Source: Nemertoderma westbladi (taxonomy: Eukaryota; Xenacoelomorpha; Nemertodermatida; Nemertodermatidae). From it: a stretch of DNA of 59,571 bases. Position numbers and translations under genes: made by a program. The DNA is taken from the NCBI GenBank assembly GCA_032718475.1, contig JAUCBJ010008391.1, positions 1 to 59,571 of the forward strand, given 5' to 3'. Within the stretch, counting starts at the first letter, position 1. Each line of letters starts with the position of its first letter. Below the pieces are notes generated by a model. It was not told the DNA's origin. It made no database searches and worked only from the letters and a program-made list of their open reading frames with translations. Shown piece after piece: positions 1-10,841 of this stretch.

Positions 1-86
1 TGGTCGACCAAAAAGTACTTTTTGGTCGACCAAAAAGTCGACTTTTTGGTCGACCAAAAAGTCGACTTTTTGGTCGACCAAAAAGT
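1..86. repeat. Left terminal array of GGTCGACC palindromes
   Basis: Four GGTCGACC cores are spaced by A/T runs with AAAAAGT and its complement, in units of about 22 to 24 bases. It continues beyond the left edge of the window and matches the array at 4537-4899. Confidence 0.85.
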
Positions 87-147
87 CTGGAAGTATTATC
101 CAATAGAAAACATATATATAACTATTTTGGAGGTAAAATCAAATTAC
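80..147 (+). repeat. Left inner terminal inverted repeat
   Basis: It contains AAGTATTATCCAAT followed by TTTTGGAGGTAAAATCAAAT. The reverse complement of both blocks is found at 4476-4541 in mirrored order. The segment between the two blocks is diverged. Confidence 0.8.
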
Positions 148-247
148 TGCACCAGTACAGAAAGCTTTGTTAAACACATTGATCATAGGTAGGATTTTAT
201 TGTTTCATCCGATAGAATTACAGGTTTAGAATTATATTTGCCGAGTT

Positions 248-1465
248 ATGGCAGAACCAAGCGATGTTGAGTTGGGTGGCGTTGTTTCCGATACTAGAGG
301 GAACTCTATAGATGAGTCTATTCGAACTTGGTTTTGGCTGAAAATTCCCTATTCGGATATTTTGGTACTTTTGTCGAGTCAATATGGCATATCTATGTCT
401 TTGAGAACCTTATGCCGACGTCTTCAAACGATGAACCTGAGTCGTGTAACAGATACCTCCGATGAAACTTTCTGGAAGCTTGTTTCGAACGTTGTCGAAG
501 TAACATTTAATAACCCTGAATTTGGTTATCGCCAGGTGCAAAAACGAATTATCCTAAACTACAAATTATATGTATCCATGGATATTGTACGATTGATTAT
601 GTCTTTAATAAATCCTGAAGCCGCACTAGAGCGAACGAGAACGTTGGGTCATCCTAGGATTTACACGAATAAGGGGCCAAACTTTATCTGGCACTGCGAT
701 GGATGGGATAAACTAAAGCCCTATGGCTTATCAATCCACGGGGCTATTGATGGCTTTTCCCGTAAACTTTTATGGTTGAAAGTATCTGCCAGCAATAAAG
801 ACCCGTTTATTATTGCGCAGTTTTATCTCGATACAATAACTGATCTCGGTGGATTTCCTCAATGTATCCGCGCTGACAGGGGCACTGAAAACGTAAATAT
901 AGGAGCCCTTCAAACTTTGTTTTCACTAATTTTCACCGTTTGTGATAAGCCTGCATTTTTATACGGTAAGAGCGTGGCTAATCAACGAATAGAGGGTTTT
1001 TGGAGCAAATTCCCCGTTTTAGGGATGCACTCAATCCTAGAGTTTTTCCACGATATGGACCAGAATGGAATATTAGACACTTCAAACTCCTTGGATATAG
1101 AAGTCTGCCGATATGTGTTCATGACTCACGTGCAGAGTGTACTTGACGATATTGTCATTCACTGGAACTCACACCGCATTCGCAAGCCTAAACATGGGGT
1201 AGCGCCCGGTGGAATTCCGGATGTTTTATACCATTTAACCTTGCCTAACTACTTAACAAAAATTGAACCCACCGTTACTATTATCCCTGAACTCAAGGAA
1301 ATATTTGCTTTCAAACGTAAGCCATGCATAAAGGAGGTTACTGACTTCTGTAATCTGGAACTCGCAATTGCCAATAAACCTTATCCGGAATTACTTAACT
1401 CACTCTCCGACCTTCAGGATACTTTTGAATTTTTAATTAATATAGCGCGTGATGCTTTGGATTAA
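248..1465 (+). CDS. Integrase-like DDE transposase
   Basis: A 405-residue protein with an N-terminal helix-turn-helix-like region (about residues 20-130) and a retroviral-type integrase core (about 140-310). The likely catalytic triad is D151 (motif WHCDGWDK), D210 (motif RADRGTEN) and E249 (motif QRIEGFW), with 38 residues between the second D and the E. A conserved GAIDGFSRK strand starts near 165. It would cut and join the transposon ends in the nucleus. It starts at the first ATG of a long open frame about 100 bases inside the left TIR and is uninterrupted. It is convergent with the HECT gene. Related integrase-core proteins are common in invertebrate and fish genomes. The transposase role is inferred from the DDE motif and the TIRs. 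Confidence 0.85.
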   Translation: MAEPSDVELGGVVSDTRGNSIDESIRTWFWLKIPYSDILVLLSSQYGISMSLRTLCRRLQTMNLSRVTDTSDETFWKLVSNVVEVTFNNPEFGYRQVQKRIILNYKLYVSMDIVRLIMSLINPEAALERTRTLGHPRIYTNKGPNFIWHCDGWDKLKPYGLSIHGAIDGFSRKLLWLKVSASNKDPFIIAQFYLDTITDLGGFPQCIRADRGTENVNIGALQTLFSLIFTVCDKPAFLYGKSVANQRIEGFWSKFPVLGMHSILEFFHDMDQNGILDTSNSLDIEVCRYVFMTHVQSVLDDIVIHWNSHRIRKPKHGVAPGGIPDVLYHLTLPNYLTKIEPTVTIIPELKEIFAFKRKPCIKEVTDFCNLELAIANKPYPELLNSLSDLQDTFEFLINIARDALD

Positions 1466-2106
1466 TTATTTTGATGTATTTTAATGTTTGTTTCATTTTA
1501 GTAAAATTAGTTTTTCTTTTGTATAAATTAGATTCTCCATCCACCCACATGTATTGTTGAAATACAGTAGTGTTTGGTAAAAACAATGAACATTATTAAC
1601 TTCTGATTTCATTTATAGTAGCCATTACTATAATTGTAATCGTAATGTAGCACAAAACTATAGGGCAATAATACAGTAATAATGTATTAACAGGAGATTT
1701 AAAAATCAGATTATAAACATTCCGGTAATTATTAATTATTAAGAAGAGCATTAAAAGTAACTGAAATGACGAGATAAACAAGAAAATATGGACGGTAATA
1801 ATTTCTTTTTCTCGAAAACCAAACTACTAACTAACTACATACTAAACAAAAAATAAACTAACCTATTTAATGCTTAAAGCACAACTTTTCAAGCTTTTTC
1901 TCGAAAACCAAACAAAAACGATTCTAAACAAAAATGTAAAAACTATTTAAGGTACAATCAATTTGCCATACTAAACAAACAATAAACTAACCTATTTAAT
2001 GTTTAAAGCACAACTTTTCAAGCAAAACAAATTCAGTTTCTGGATTATATGAATTAAAACGGACATGACTCAATGACAAAACGGTTTCAGTAATATTAAT
2101 AAAATA
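1466..2106. repeat. Spacer between the convergent genes with a direct repeat
   Basis: A/T-rich sequence with no gene. It holds a direct repeat of about 55 bases, at roughly 1839-1894 and 1968-2023, containing AATAAACTAACCTATTTAATG and then CACAACTTTTCAAG. It probably contains the 3' untranslated regions of both genes. No clear function is visible. Confidence 0.5.
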
Positions 2107-4215
2107 TCAGTGGTTCCAAAACTCCCAACACAGTTGATTCGATAGGAGTAGAAATATATCTTCCTTCATTTCTCCATACGAGCTATAACTGTAAGGCAAC
2201 TTCAAAGTGGGACCACATGTACTAGCTCCTATAGATCTCGTGAAAGATGTGGTCACAATGAATTCTACTTGAATTGTATCACATATCATGAGATTGGAAC
2301 CGGTGATATACCGCAAAAATTTTTGCAACTGTTCCGGTGACATATCTCTCAGAACTTTCTTTAGAAAGATCGACGCATCACGCTGTGATTCGTTCTCAAA
2401 CACTGGAAACGACATTAGTCGGAACATTGAGGCACTCGTTGGATATAATTGAGAGTAAATCTCGTCTATCTCTTCCAATGACTTGAATGGTTGCCCAGCT
2501 TTTCTAAAGCACTTCGCAACGAACTCTGGTCTTTGAATTACCTCTACATTATTAAGCTCTTTAATTATGTCTCGAATGTTGTCGACAGTTGGTACCGTGC
2601 GACATTTAAAGCCACTAAAAGCATCCATTAACTCGTCTAAATCTTCTTGATCAGGTAATATACCATTTAGAAGTTGCCGTAAAACATTCCCCTCACTGAC
2701 ATTGAGTAAAGTGTATAGGTTATCAGGAGGAATTTCTGTCTCTTCAAAATAAACATATTTGAAGAACGGCGAGGATAATTGAACAGGCCAGTATTTAAGT
2801 AATTCGTAACCATAAACAAGAATCCGTCCAATAGACAACCAAACTTCAACATCCCAATCATGCCGTATGCAGGGGATTCCAGATGAGCAACCTCTAACAT
2901 TAAATTCGCTCCAAAAGATAGCGAAAAGCTCCCGCGTAAGTCCTAGGTTATCAATTCCACACTCTTGCGATCCATCAGAGCAAATAAACGTTACATGTAG
3001 CTCCTTGTACAATGGTATTTCTTCACGGAAGAGATCAATCATAAACTGAAAAACATTATTCCGAGGCACAGTTATCAAGCGTTTATGGTCAACTAGTCTG
3101 CGAACACGAGCTTCGCGTAAATCATTAATCGATAATTGTCCATCAAATTCAGATTCACCAGAACTTTCATCCAAAATGCTTATGTCGGTTATTGGAGACA
3201 TGAATCGCGCAGGAGGATTAATATTTCGAGGATGACGCCGTCGAAAATCCGTAGAAGCACTGATTTCTAATTCACGGTTTTGCTCGCAAATTAGACACTG
3301 ACCATTTTCTTCAGATATACCTAGAGTACAATTGCAATTAATGCAGATTGTATGATTAAGTGGAACCTGTGCTTGGCTAAAGCTGGGTTCTAGTACTGGT
3401 GGACCTGGGCCTGCTGGTGCAGCTACAGAGTGTCTAGAACCCGAGACTAACAAAGCATTATCACTATTAGGCCTACAAGCAGAAACATCCGGAGTCGTAT
3501 CATTAAGAACATTATCAGAAACAGCCACCTCATTGATCTCAAAATCAGAATGATCAACAGCTTCCTCTAAAGACCTATCACCAGTACCGGTACTTATAAT
3601 TGTATCAATGCAGAAAAAGAACTGTAAGGTGCCAGGAACTCCAATAGCTTTGCTGTAATTATCCAAACTGAACTCGGAAGACATATCAGAATCACCTTGG
3701 GGATTAGGGAAAACTTCTGTTATTACCTGCCCCAAACAATTTTCTAGCCTGAAGTTATAATAAGAATTCACATTTCCAAGTGAAGGAGAAACTCCGGCAG
3801 GAAAAAATTTATCCTTGATAAATACAACTAATGACTTGTATGAGAGGCGAAAGTCTACAGAAAAAACGCACATAGACTTGTCCCCTAATGGGCTTCGTGA
3901 AACAATACTATCGCACTTCATCTTGAATCGCGCACGCCGTATCACCGATAACGGTCGTCCCATGCGGACAGGTATAGCGTACGCATTGACAGGATCTCTA
4001 CGGGATCCTGTAATGTGAGAATAACCGCGTCTGCGGCCTCGATTAATTTGCCTAGTAGATGCTCCTGATACATTAACATTTCTACCAGTGGTTGTGGTAC
4101 CGGTACTGGTAGATGCTAATTCTGCAATCGCCTGTCGTAAGTTCCCTATAGCGACTCTTCTACTATCCGTAACAAAGTCATCACAATCATCATTGTTGGC
4201 GCCGGTTTCTTCCAT
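2107..4215 (-). CDS. HECT-domain E3 ubiquitin ligase-like protein carried by the transposon
   Basis: A 702-residue protein. After an acidic and Ser/Thr-rich N-terminus comes a basic patch (about 59-75), then a short Cys cluster C291, C294, C296, C307, C310 that resembles a zinc-binding motif. A HECT-like N-lobe follows (about 380-560, with motif DNLGLTRELF near 422-431), and a C-lobe ends with C667 in STCGPTLKLP, at the place of the ubiquitin-accepting cysteine of HECT ligases. The C-terminal region after this cysteine is about 35 residues, as expected. The HECT fold transfers ubiquitin from an E2 to a target protein. Similar transposon-linked HECT proteins are often annotated as G2E3-like. 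It lies within the same TIRs as the transposase, so it is part of the element. Why the transposon carries a ligase is unknown. Confidence 0.8.
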   Translation of the reverse strand: MEETGANNDDCDDFVTDSRRVAIGNLRQAIAELASTSTGTTTTGRNVNVSGASTRQINRGRRRGYSHITGSRRDPVNAYAIPVRMGRPLSVIRRARFKMKCDSIVSRSPLGDKSMCVFSVDFRLSYKSLVVFIKDKFFPAGVSPSLGNVNSYYNFRLENCLGQVITEVFPNPQGDSDMSSEFSLDNYSKAIGVPGTLQFFFCIDTIISTGTGDRSLEEAVDHSDFEINEVAVSDNVLNDTTPDVSACRPNSDNALLVSGSRHSVAAPAGPGPPVLEPSFSQAQVPLNHTICINCNCTLGISEENGQCLICEQNRELEISASTDFRRRHPRNINPPARFMSPITDISILDESSGESEFDGQLSINDLREARVRRLVDHKRLITVPRNNVFQFMIDLFREEIPLYKELHVTFICSDGSQECGIDNLGLTRELFAIFWSEFNVRGCSSGIPCIRHDWDVEVWLSIGRILVYGYELLKYWPVQLSSPFFKYVYFEETEIPPDNLYTLLNVSEGNVLRQLLNGILPDQEDLDELMDAFSGFKCRTVPTVDNIRDIIKELNNVEVIQRPEFVAKCFRKAGQPFKSLEEIDEIYSQLYPTSASMFRLMSFPVFENESQRDASIFLKKVLRDMSPEQLQKFLRYITGSNLMICDTIQVEFIVTTSFTRSIGASTCGPTLKLPYSYSSYGEMKEDIFLLLSNQLCWEFWNH

Positions 4216-4475
4216 AATGCCACCAATAGGCCTACTGCAATACAGGGATATGGTTAGTGGTTACCGGTCACATGACAGTTTCATTTAGAGTTTACAGTTT
4301 CAATTACTGAATTAGAGTTTAGCTGTTTAGGCCGATCCTGAACAAATACCTGAAGAAACTACCAGATACTGAGATATACACTCTGAATCTGACAGTATGC
4401 AGTACTGTATAGGCCTGTAGCATACCGGTAGTATATTACAGTATTAGGACTGGTGGGCAAAAGGAACATCAACAA

Positions 4476-4541
4476 GTAATTTGATTTTACCTCCAAAATA
4501 CTTGCGTGTTTCCTAATTGGATAATACTTGCAGACTTTTTG
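4476..4541 (-). repeat. Right inner terminal inverted repeat
   Basis: The mirror image of 80-147, ending at the GGTCGACC array. The matching blocks are well conserved and the spacer is diverged. Confidence 0.8.
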
Positions 4542-4899
4542 GTCGACCAAAAAGTAGTTTTTGGTCGACCAAAAAGTCGACTTTTTGGTCGACCAAAAAC
4601 TACTTTTTGGTCGACCAAAAAGTACTTATTGGTCGACCAAAAAGTACTTTTTGGTCGACCAAAAAGTCGACTTTTTGGTCGACCAAAAAGTACTTTTTGG
4701 TCGACCAAAAACTACTTTTTGGTCGACCAAAAAGTCGACTTATTGGTCGACCAAAAAGTCGACTTATTGGTCGACCAAAAAGTACTTTTTGGTCGACCAA
4801 AAACTACTTTTTGGTCGACCAAAAAGTCGACTTATTGGTCGACCAAAAACTACTTTTTGGTCGACCAAAAAGTACTTTTTGGTCGACCAAAAAGTCGCT
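4537..4899. repeat. Right terminal array of GGTCGACC palindromes
   Basis: About 16 GGTCGACC cores separated by AAAAAGT-AC-TTTTT, AAAAAGTCGACTTTTT and variants such as AAAAACTAC or CGACTTATT. Spacing is 22 to 24 bases. All six frames are open over much of it because the unit is palindromic and lacks stops, so apparent proteins here are not real. Confidence 0.9.
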
Positions 4900-5099
4900 T
4901 AAAAAAAAAAATAAAAAAAAAGTATTAAGTGGCACAATTCAGCCACCGTAAAATAGCAATATTTCCATCAACAAATATTTACAATTAATAACTGACGGTA
5001 AAATAACAGTACAAACAATATGATTAATGCAATTAAGTATCAAGGATTAGTTAATGAGTATGATTATCAAGTTAAGAGTTAGTTCGTGAGGTAACAGTT

Positions 5100-5525
5100 T
5101 ATACTTTCGATAATTCAAGCAGTTTACGGTACAGCAGTATCTATCCAAAAATGCCGGTGTTTCTGGCTTAGACAGCAATAACAACAAAGTATCAAGAAAA
5201 AACAGTAAGACTGAACACTCTCCTTATGATCGGCAGAAAAGCTACACGTCGACAGGAAAAACCGCCCTGATTGGCCCAAGCCAAACAAAGAACCACGCGG
5301 CCAATGGCTGTTTCCATGTCAGCAACCAGCTGCTAGATGTCGTAATATGAATCATCACGGCTAAGCTGTGAAAGGTGGTTGGTGCATTACAAGTTTTTTG
5401 TCTTACCATGTCCGCTAAAACACGTATATAGCAGAATGATTTTTATGTCCGTTAAAACACCTGTAAAGGTACCTTGCGGGCGAGGGGAATATATATACAG
5501 TTAGGAAACCCTTTTTAGAGTATTC
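5100..5525 (-). mobile_element. Decayed BEL-type LTR remnant, reverse orientation
   Basis: The minus strand shares, in the same order, landmarks of the LTR at 26341-27518: a G/C patch ending CCCGCAA, GTTTTAACGGACATAAAAA, GACATCTA-CAGCTG, TTCTTTGTT, and CCAATCAG-GCG. Between the landmarks it is strongly diverged. Only an LTR is visible, with no internal genes, so it is probably an old solo LTR. The ends are approximate. Confidence 0.6.
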
Positions 5526-6000
5526 CAGCGCCTGGGGGGGAACTGGCCAGCAAAGGCAAACGTATCAGTTATCCCACAAAAGCTTTTACAGAAAGCATTA
5601 GCACTAAGTCCCTACGTACGTGTTTGTCATGTACACCGTGTTGATTAAGTCTGTAGCCTTTAAATTAATTTCTGAACAATTTATAAACAACAAGAGGCCT
5701 GCGCTTGAAGTATTGAGATAAATGTGTTAATTTGCCGTTTAGTTGGATAGTGAGTTTCTTATTGAGGAGGTGTGTAGGGCGGCTTTCTTTGTTTTAGACT
5801 GAGTGTAATTATTTTATTGTTCAAATGAGACGGGGGGGCGGGGGGGGGGGGGGGGGGGGTGGGGGGGTGGGTATTGACGCAAATCCCATCTCGGCAAAAT
5901 AATATATCGTATCAATGTTAATTTATCAATTTAAGATGTAATATTATGGTTTTGTTCAGAATTTGAAAAAATGAGAAAGCGCGTCACAGGGGGTTGAACC
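5526..6000. other. Gene-free stretch with a poly-G tract
   Basis: No coding signal. It holds a nearly pure G tract of about 40 bases at roughly 5831-5870. The 3' side leads into the hammerhead candidate. Confidence 0.5.
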
Positions 6001-6046
6001 AGCGCTATACGTACGTTTCAGCCTATCAGGCCTCATCAGTAGCGCT
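6001..6046 (-). ncRNA. Hammerhead ribozyme candidate (type I)
   Basis: On the minus strand the order is: stem I 5' arm AGCGCUA (6046-6040), core CUGAUGA (6039-6033), stem II GGCC-UGAUA-GGCU (6032-6020), GAA (6019-6017), a short stem III made by ACGUACGU (6016-6009), an unpaired A at the cleavage position (6008), and stem I 3' arm UAGCGCU (6007-6001). The two stem I arms are perfectly complementary over 7 pairs. All invariant core bases are present. Stem III is only 2 to 3 pairs with a tiny loop, as in the minimal hammerheads of Penelope-like and other retroelements, which often act as dimers. The outer pair of stem II is G-U. No host retroelement gene is visible nearby. Confidence 0.8.
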
Positions 6047-6474
6047 AACCAGCGCTGTTACAGATAGGATATGCAACTTAAGACCGCCTGTTCAATAGAA
6101 GTGGATTAGGTGGGATAGATTGAAGATTACATCTTTAATTACAGTTGCAACAGCTCATCTCCAATATATTCTTTTTATCAATTTAGGGAGAGGAGCAGGT
6201 TAAAGTGGAACGTTATTCTAACCAAAATAATAAACTAAAGTCAATAGAACATGCTACAGTAATATTTTTGGGTTTATTCACCTGTTATTGGAGTCGATTT
6301 TACCCTGGAGAGGGATGAATTTTGATTGCATCGAAAGTCACATGGAAATAAACAGCTTATTTTGGACCTAACACATTTAATTTGGAAAACCCAAAACCAT
6401 AACAAATTTTAATTAATTAATGTTAAATGTCCGCATTTTATTTCAAATACTCCCTGTTGTTTTATTATTTGCAG

Positions 6475-6695
6475 CATTATATACTTGGTCGGTGAAGGAT
6501 TTAAGAAATTTTATGACGCCGAATTCAAAATGGTATTAAATGAGGATCTAAATCCGTTCTTTCAACCCGCTGGCCTGGACCCTAAAACTATTAGTGCAGT
6601 CGCTTATTACCATGGAGACGGTATGCATGATGGTGACGCAGTCAAGTACAACGTCGCTGCAGTGAATATGAAGGCTCCGAACCCTGAGACTGGAG
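6475..6695 (+). CDS. Internal exon of a hemopexin-like host gene
   Basis: The exon follows a T-rich acceptor ending TTTGCAG (AG at 6473-6474) and ends at a GTTAAT donor. Its frame (codons from 6476) is open for 73 residues and then meets TAA just beyond the donor. It starts with the last base of a codon and leaves one base of the next codon. That base joins in phase with the exon at 18107. The encoded stretch contains GEGFKKFYDAEFKMVL and AYYHGDGMHDGDAVKYN. I do not recognise this part. Confidence in it as an exon rests on the phase match with the next exon and on codon-like composition. Upstream exons are not seen in the window. Confidence 0.6.
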
Positions 6696-6724
6696 GTTAA
6701 TTATTTTAATAATAATGCGTAGCG

Positions 6725-6890
6725 TTTAAACCTCATTTACTACTACTATTACTTGGACGAGTGCGCTCGGACATTGGAAATGAGATCCTTCCAGGCTTCC
6801 CGATTCTCCATAGTTGTCGCGATTTCGTTTCTCTCAAGTTCAGTATCCCTTCCAAGCTGTTCTATTATGTTATAGCCGGTCTTCCAAGGG
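6725..6890 (-). mobile_element. 3' end of an RTE-like LINE, truncated
   Basis: On the minus strand a short frame reads ...ATTMENREAWKDLISNVRA and then a stop, followed by a TAG-repeat tail. A C-terminal MENREGW-type motif and a trinucleotide tail are typical of RTE-type LINE ends. Everything upstream is lost or decayed. Confidence 0.5.
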
Positions 6891-7019
6891 AACGATTTTC
6901 TTGTTGTGTTGGTTACCAGGAAAGTAGATCTGGTATGACCTCATGTTTACTTCTCTAGTACAGTACTACCCAGGGAATCGTAATCTGCGCCTGAGGAGAG
7001 TGGTTGATACAGGTGGCCT

Positions 7020-7480
7020 GGTGGTATTGTGGGGCGAGCCACGAAGTGAGCGAAGCCTTAGCATATGGGTGCCATTAACGAGTTGTCTGTCGTCGTCGTC
7101 GCCGTAAATTTTTGATCGCTAATAACTCGGTCATTCCATTAGATGAAATTAAACGAAACTTGGTACGTATGTAGTCCGTCAAAAGTTTAGAAAGAATCTG
7201 AAGTTTGGTAAAAAACGAACGAACGCAACGAGTTTACAGTGGATACGAGTATCCATCTGCCATAAATCAGCAGTTACTCTCACAGTTTCGAGACTTTGCA
7301 TAGTTATAAAGGTCGTTAGTCTCCGCTTAGGAAAATTATTTTAAGACAAAACAGGACGTGCGCTAACGAGGCTAATGAAGGAGAAGAGTATTGTAAAACT
7401 AAAAATGTCATACTTAACTTAAATAGCCCTAGTTAGAAGGTTTACAAATGACAGACGCAAACAGAGACGATAGGAGCGGG
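7020..7480. repeat. Dispersed repeat with GAGCCACGAAG...GCGAAGCC motif
   Basis: It begins near GGCGAGCCACGAAGTGAGCG and includes a region similar in outline to 15651-15960 (GAGCCACG, then a statement-like A/T-rich block). A second part, AAAACAGGACG-GCG-AACGAGGCT near 7355, is related to a motif repeated at 50085 and 50180. No gene. Confidence 0.35.
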
Positions 7481-7689
7481 ATAGGAAACGGATAGCTGGA
7501 TAGTTTACAGCTGTTATAAGACGATGATCCAAGGCATACGCACTAGATACCCTCCACCGCGCACAATCACTACAAACAGTGAACAAATTATTTATAATTG
7601 TCTCAGTTAATTGCTCGCTAATCGAATAATTTTGATTATCTAATTTCCCAAAAACCCCTCAACATTTTTACCGTTTTTAACTATTTTAT

Positions 7690-7908
7690 ATCAATTCACC
7701 TCAATTTACCAACTCCATCTTGACCTTCAGCTGCTAGCTCTGACCTATCGTATGCAGGGCACACCAACAAAAAATGTATCTCGCTTTCAATATCTCCCTC
7801 ACAGACCCGAAACACTCTATCGTATAATTTTGCGCCTCTAAAACGCCCTACTTCAACCTCCAGAGGCAAGATTCCACATTGGAACTGGGCCATTAATGCT
7901 CTCGGGAT
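7690..7908 (-). pseudogene. C-terminal remnant of a LINE reverse transcriptase
   Basis: The minus strand encodes a stretch with AQFQCGILPLEVEVGRF and DRVFRVCEGDIESEIHFLLVCPAY. The pattern LPL-E-GR, DR-C-C, E-HFL--CP-Y is the usual C-terminal tail of many LINE ORF2 proteins, probably with a Zn-binding role. The rest of the element is missing. It abuts an RTE-like fragment of the opposite strand at about 7909. Confidence 0.6.
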
Positions 7909-8597
7909 CATGGATCCGAAAGTCGGTTGAAGACCTTCGGATACGTAAGTGGAAGGCATGGGCAGCGTTATAGTCTGTCCAGGATTTGGAAGTCCCATCG
8001 AATAATAAAATGGAACCTTAATGTTCGATTATTTATGGCAGTAGTAGTACCATTACTCTTATATGGGAGTCCATGCTGGGCTCTAACTGCTGAGGACACC
8101 AAATCTGTGGATGGCACATTCACAAGAATGCTACGCCGGGTTCATTGTGTCAAGTACAATGCACACATCTCCAACCAGACATTATATAACATTGGAGGTG
8201 TCTCATTGGTTCCCCCAAGCTGGACACTAGAACAAAATCGCCTCCGCTTTGCAGGACATTGCTTTCGCCGTGAGGACCAGCCAGTGCATAATCTTGTACT
8301 TTGGCAGCCTCATGGAGTGAATAAGCATTGTGGACAGCCCGTGACTTTCTTGAGACGCATCTTAAAGGACACTGGCCTTGAAGATGCGGATGATCTAGCA
8401 AATGTCATGGGTTATAGGGAGTTGTGACGGCGCAATTTTGTCGACAAGCCGGCACAGCATTCTTAAAAATTCAGCTGCAATGCAGCATGCCGATCCTAGT
8501 AGTAGTTGAAGGTGCGGATGATCTAGCAAATGTTATGGTTGATGTGGTGTAATTTTATTGACAAGCCGGCACAGCATTCTTAATATATATGTAATAT

Positions 8598-8620
<23 letters not shown>
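7909..8620 (+). pseudogene. 5'-truncated RTE-like LINE fragment with 3' tail
   Basis: The fragment encodes the region just after the reverse transcriptase core of RTE-like LINEs: LYGSPCWALTAED, DGTFTRMLRRVH, NQTLYNIGGV, NRLRFAGHCFRRE. It has a frame disturbance near 7990. The 3' part carries GACAAGCCGGCACA followed by a TAG-rich tail, and a second partial tail copy follows at 8508-8620. Closely related copies lie at 23268-24320 (minus) and 24411-25210 (plus), so the family has been active. Confidence 0.75.
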
Positions 8621-8631
<11 letters not shown>

Positions 8632-9830
8632 CATAGAAATTGTTGACGTGGTGCCACCCACGTATATGTTAGTTTCGGAACGGTTTTTCAATCATTTCTA
8701 CTAGGTCCTAATGCTTTAAATTTGTTATACGTCTTAATAAAGTAAAAATAAAGTTTACTTAAAAAATTTTTTTTCATCTTACACAGTCAATCAAATTTTA
8801 TAAAATTCCGTATTATTGATATATATATACATTTTACATTCGAGTTTTCCATAGACTTAATGATAGAGTTGTGGCCCTAGGGCAACATGTACAATTAAAT
8901 ATAGAAGTTGACAAGATGCCACTTTTGCACACGAAAAATTTAAACTGATTTTTTGAAAAAACTGTAAAGTGGAACGTTGTTTAGAATCTTCATTCAAAAA
9001 CATTCTGCAATTTATTTTTATTATTTCTATTTTTAAAGACATATATAGATTCATATATAGATGTTTTTGGGTTGCAAAGGTAATACTAAGTACATAGTAT
9101 GTTACCCGATAAAGTAGCTAAAGTTATGAACAAATTCAAAATTTGGAAGTTCTATGTTTTAAATTTTATAAACAATTTTTAAGATTGGATTTCAGCCTAT
9201 ATCGGTTCGGTAAAGGTAAAATCGATAACTTACGAGTATTTTTATTTATTCTAGTCGAATAATCGAGTCAAGAAATGCGATTTTTTAAAAATACACGAAA
9301 ATGGCCCAGAACCATCTTTTACATATCTAGATACATACTGAAAACAAATTGTTGAATTTATTCAAGCATGCATGGATCAAAGACACAAAACATAATAAAA
9401 TAGATTGAAAACATGGTTTATTATTAGAAATGATTTCCAGATATATTCATTTAAAATGTTATTGTATCAATTTTTACGTGTTTCTAAAAATGGCACCTTG
9501 CCTGCATTTACATATCAAATTACATCTGTTTTAGAAATTATGAGATTCTGACGTACAAATTATAGCCTGGAATTATTTTTAGTTAGATTCCACTGATAAT
9601 GACTGTATTATACCCCCCAGAGTTATCCAAACGTCATTTTGTTAAATAGTTAAGTTGTTAACTCTCATTTTTTAAATGTGGTTTAACGTGATACGTTTTA
9701 ATTAGGTTTTTAATGTGGTTTAATGTGTTTGATGACAGAAAGACTTGCATACACTAGATACACTCTATATACTATCAAAACAGAATAACTAACATCGCAA
9801 ATGTCTTAATTTTTAATAACTTTTTAAGAA
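8621..9830. other. Intronic A/T-rich stretch, no gene seen
   Basis: A/T-rich sequence with short simple repeats (TA runs near 8590-8640 and 8820). It shares a loose motif, GGCCCTAGGGCAACATG, with 13170-13200. Nothing else is recognisable. Confidence 0.4.
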
Positions 9831-9833
9831 CTA

Positions 9834-10514
<681 letters not shown>

Positions 10515-10690
10515 TACTTACCCACTCACTTATTTACTCACTCACTTACTTACTTACTCACTTACCTACTTGCTTACTTACTGACTCACTTACTTGCTCA
10601 CTCACTTAAATTCTTATTTCAGTCACTCTCTCAATCACTCACTCATTCACTCACACATTCACTCACTCATTCATTCACCCACTCAATCAA
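10515..10690. repeat. Degenerate CACT/CATT repeat
   Basis: Imperfect CACTCACT and CATTCACT units that flank the TTAC array. A similar degenerate array occurs at 12505-12790. Confidence 0.8.
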
Positions 10691-10841
10691 ATGCCAAATT
10701 TATTTTTAAAATAGCAAAAGAAGCAAATTTATAACTCTATAAGATATCCGGTATTGAATTTATGTTGATTGATGTTATTTTCTTTCTAAGTACCAGTACG
10801 TAATGTTCTGTTACCGAACAACTTGTCAATAATTATGTTAA

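Larger units (their letters stand above)
1..4899. mobile_element. DNA transposon with integrase-type transposase and HECT gene, array-flanked
   Basis: Two convergent genes (transposase on plus, HECT protein on minus) lie between inverted terminal sequences. The left inner TIR (about 80-147) and right inner TIR (about 4476-4541) match in opposite orientation: both carry AAGTATTATCCAAT near the outer edge and TTTTGGAGGTAAAATCAAAT further in. Outside each TIR is an array of the palindrome GGTCGACC separated by A/T runs. The left array is cut by the window edge, so no target site duplication can be checked. Both genes are uninterrupted, which suggests a young copy. The DDE integrase fold and gene pair point to an IS3-like eukaryotic DNA transposon, but I cannot assign the superfamily from sequence alone. 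Confidence 0.8.

Noticed and set aside
4487-4951. Several overlapping open frames repeating VDQKVLFGRPKS on both strands
   Set aside because: They are translations of the palindromic GGTCGACC array. All frames are open because the units lack stops, and the same residues appear on both strands.
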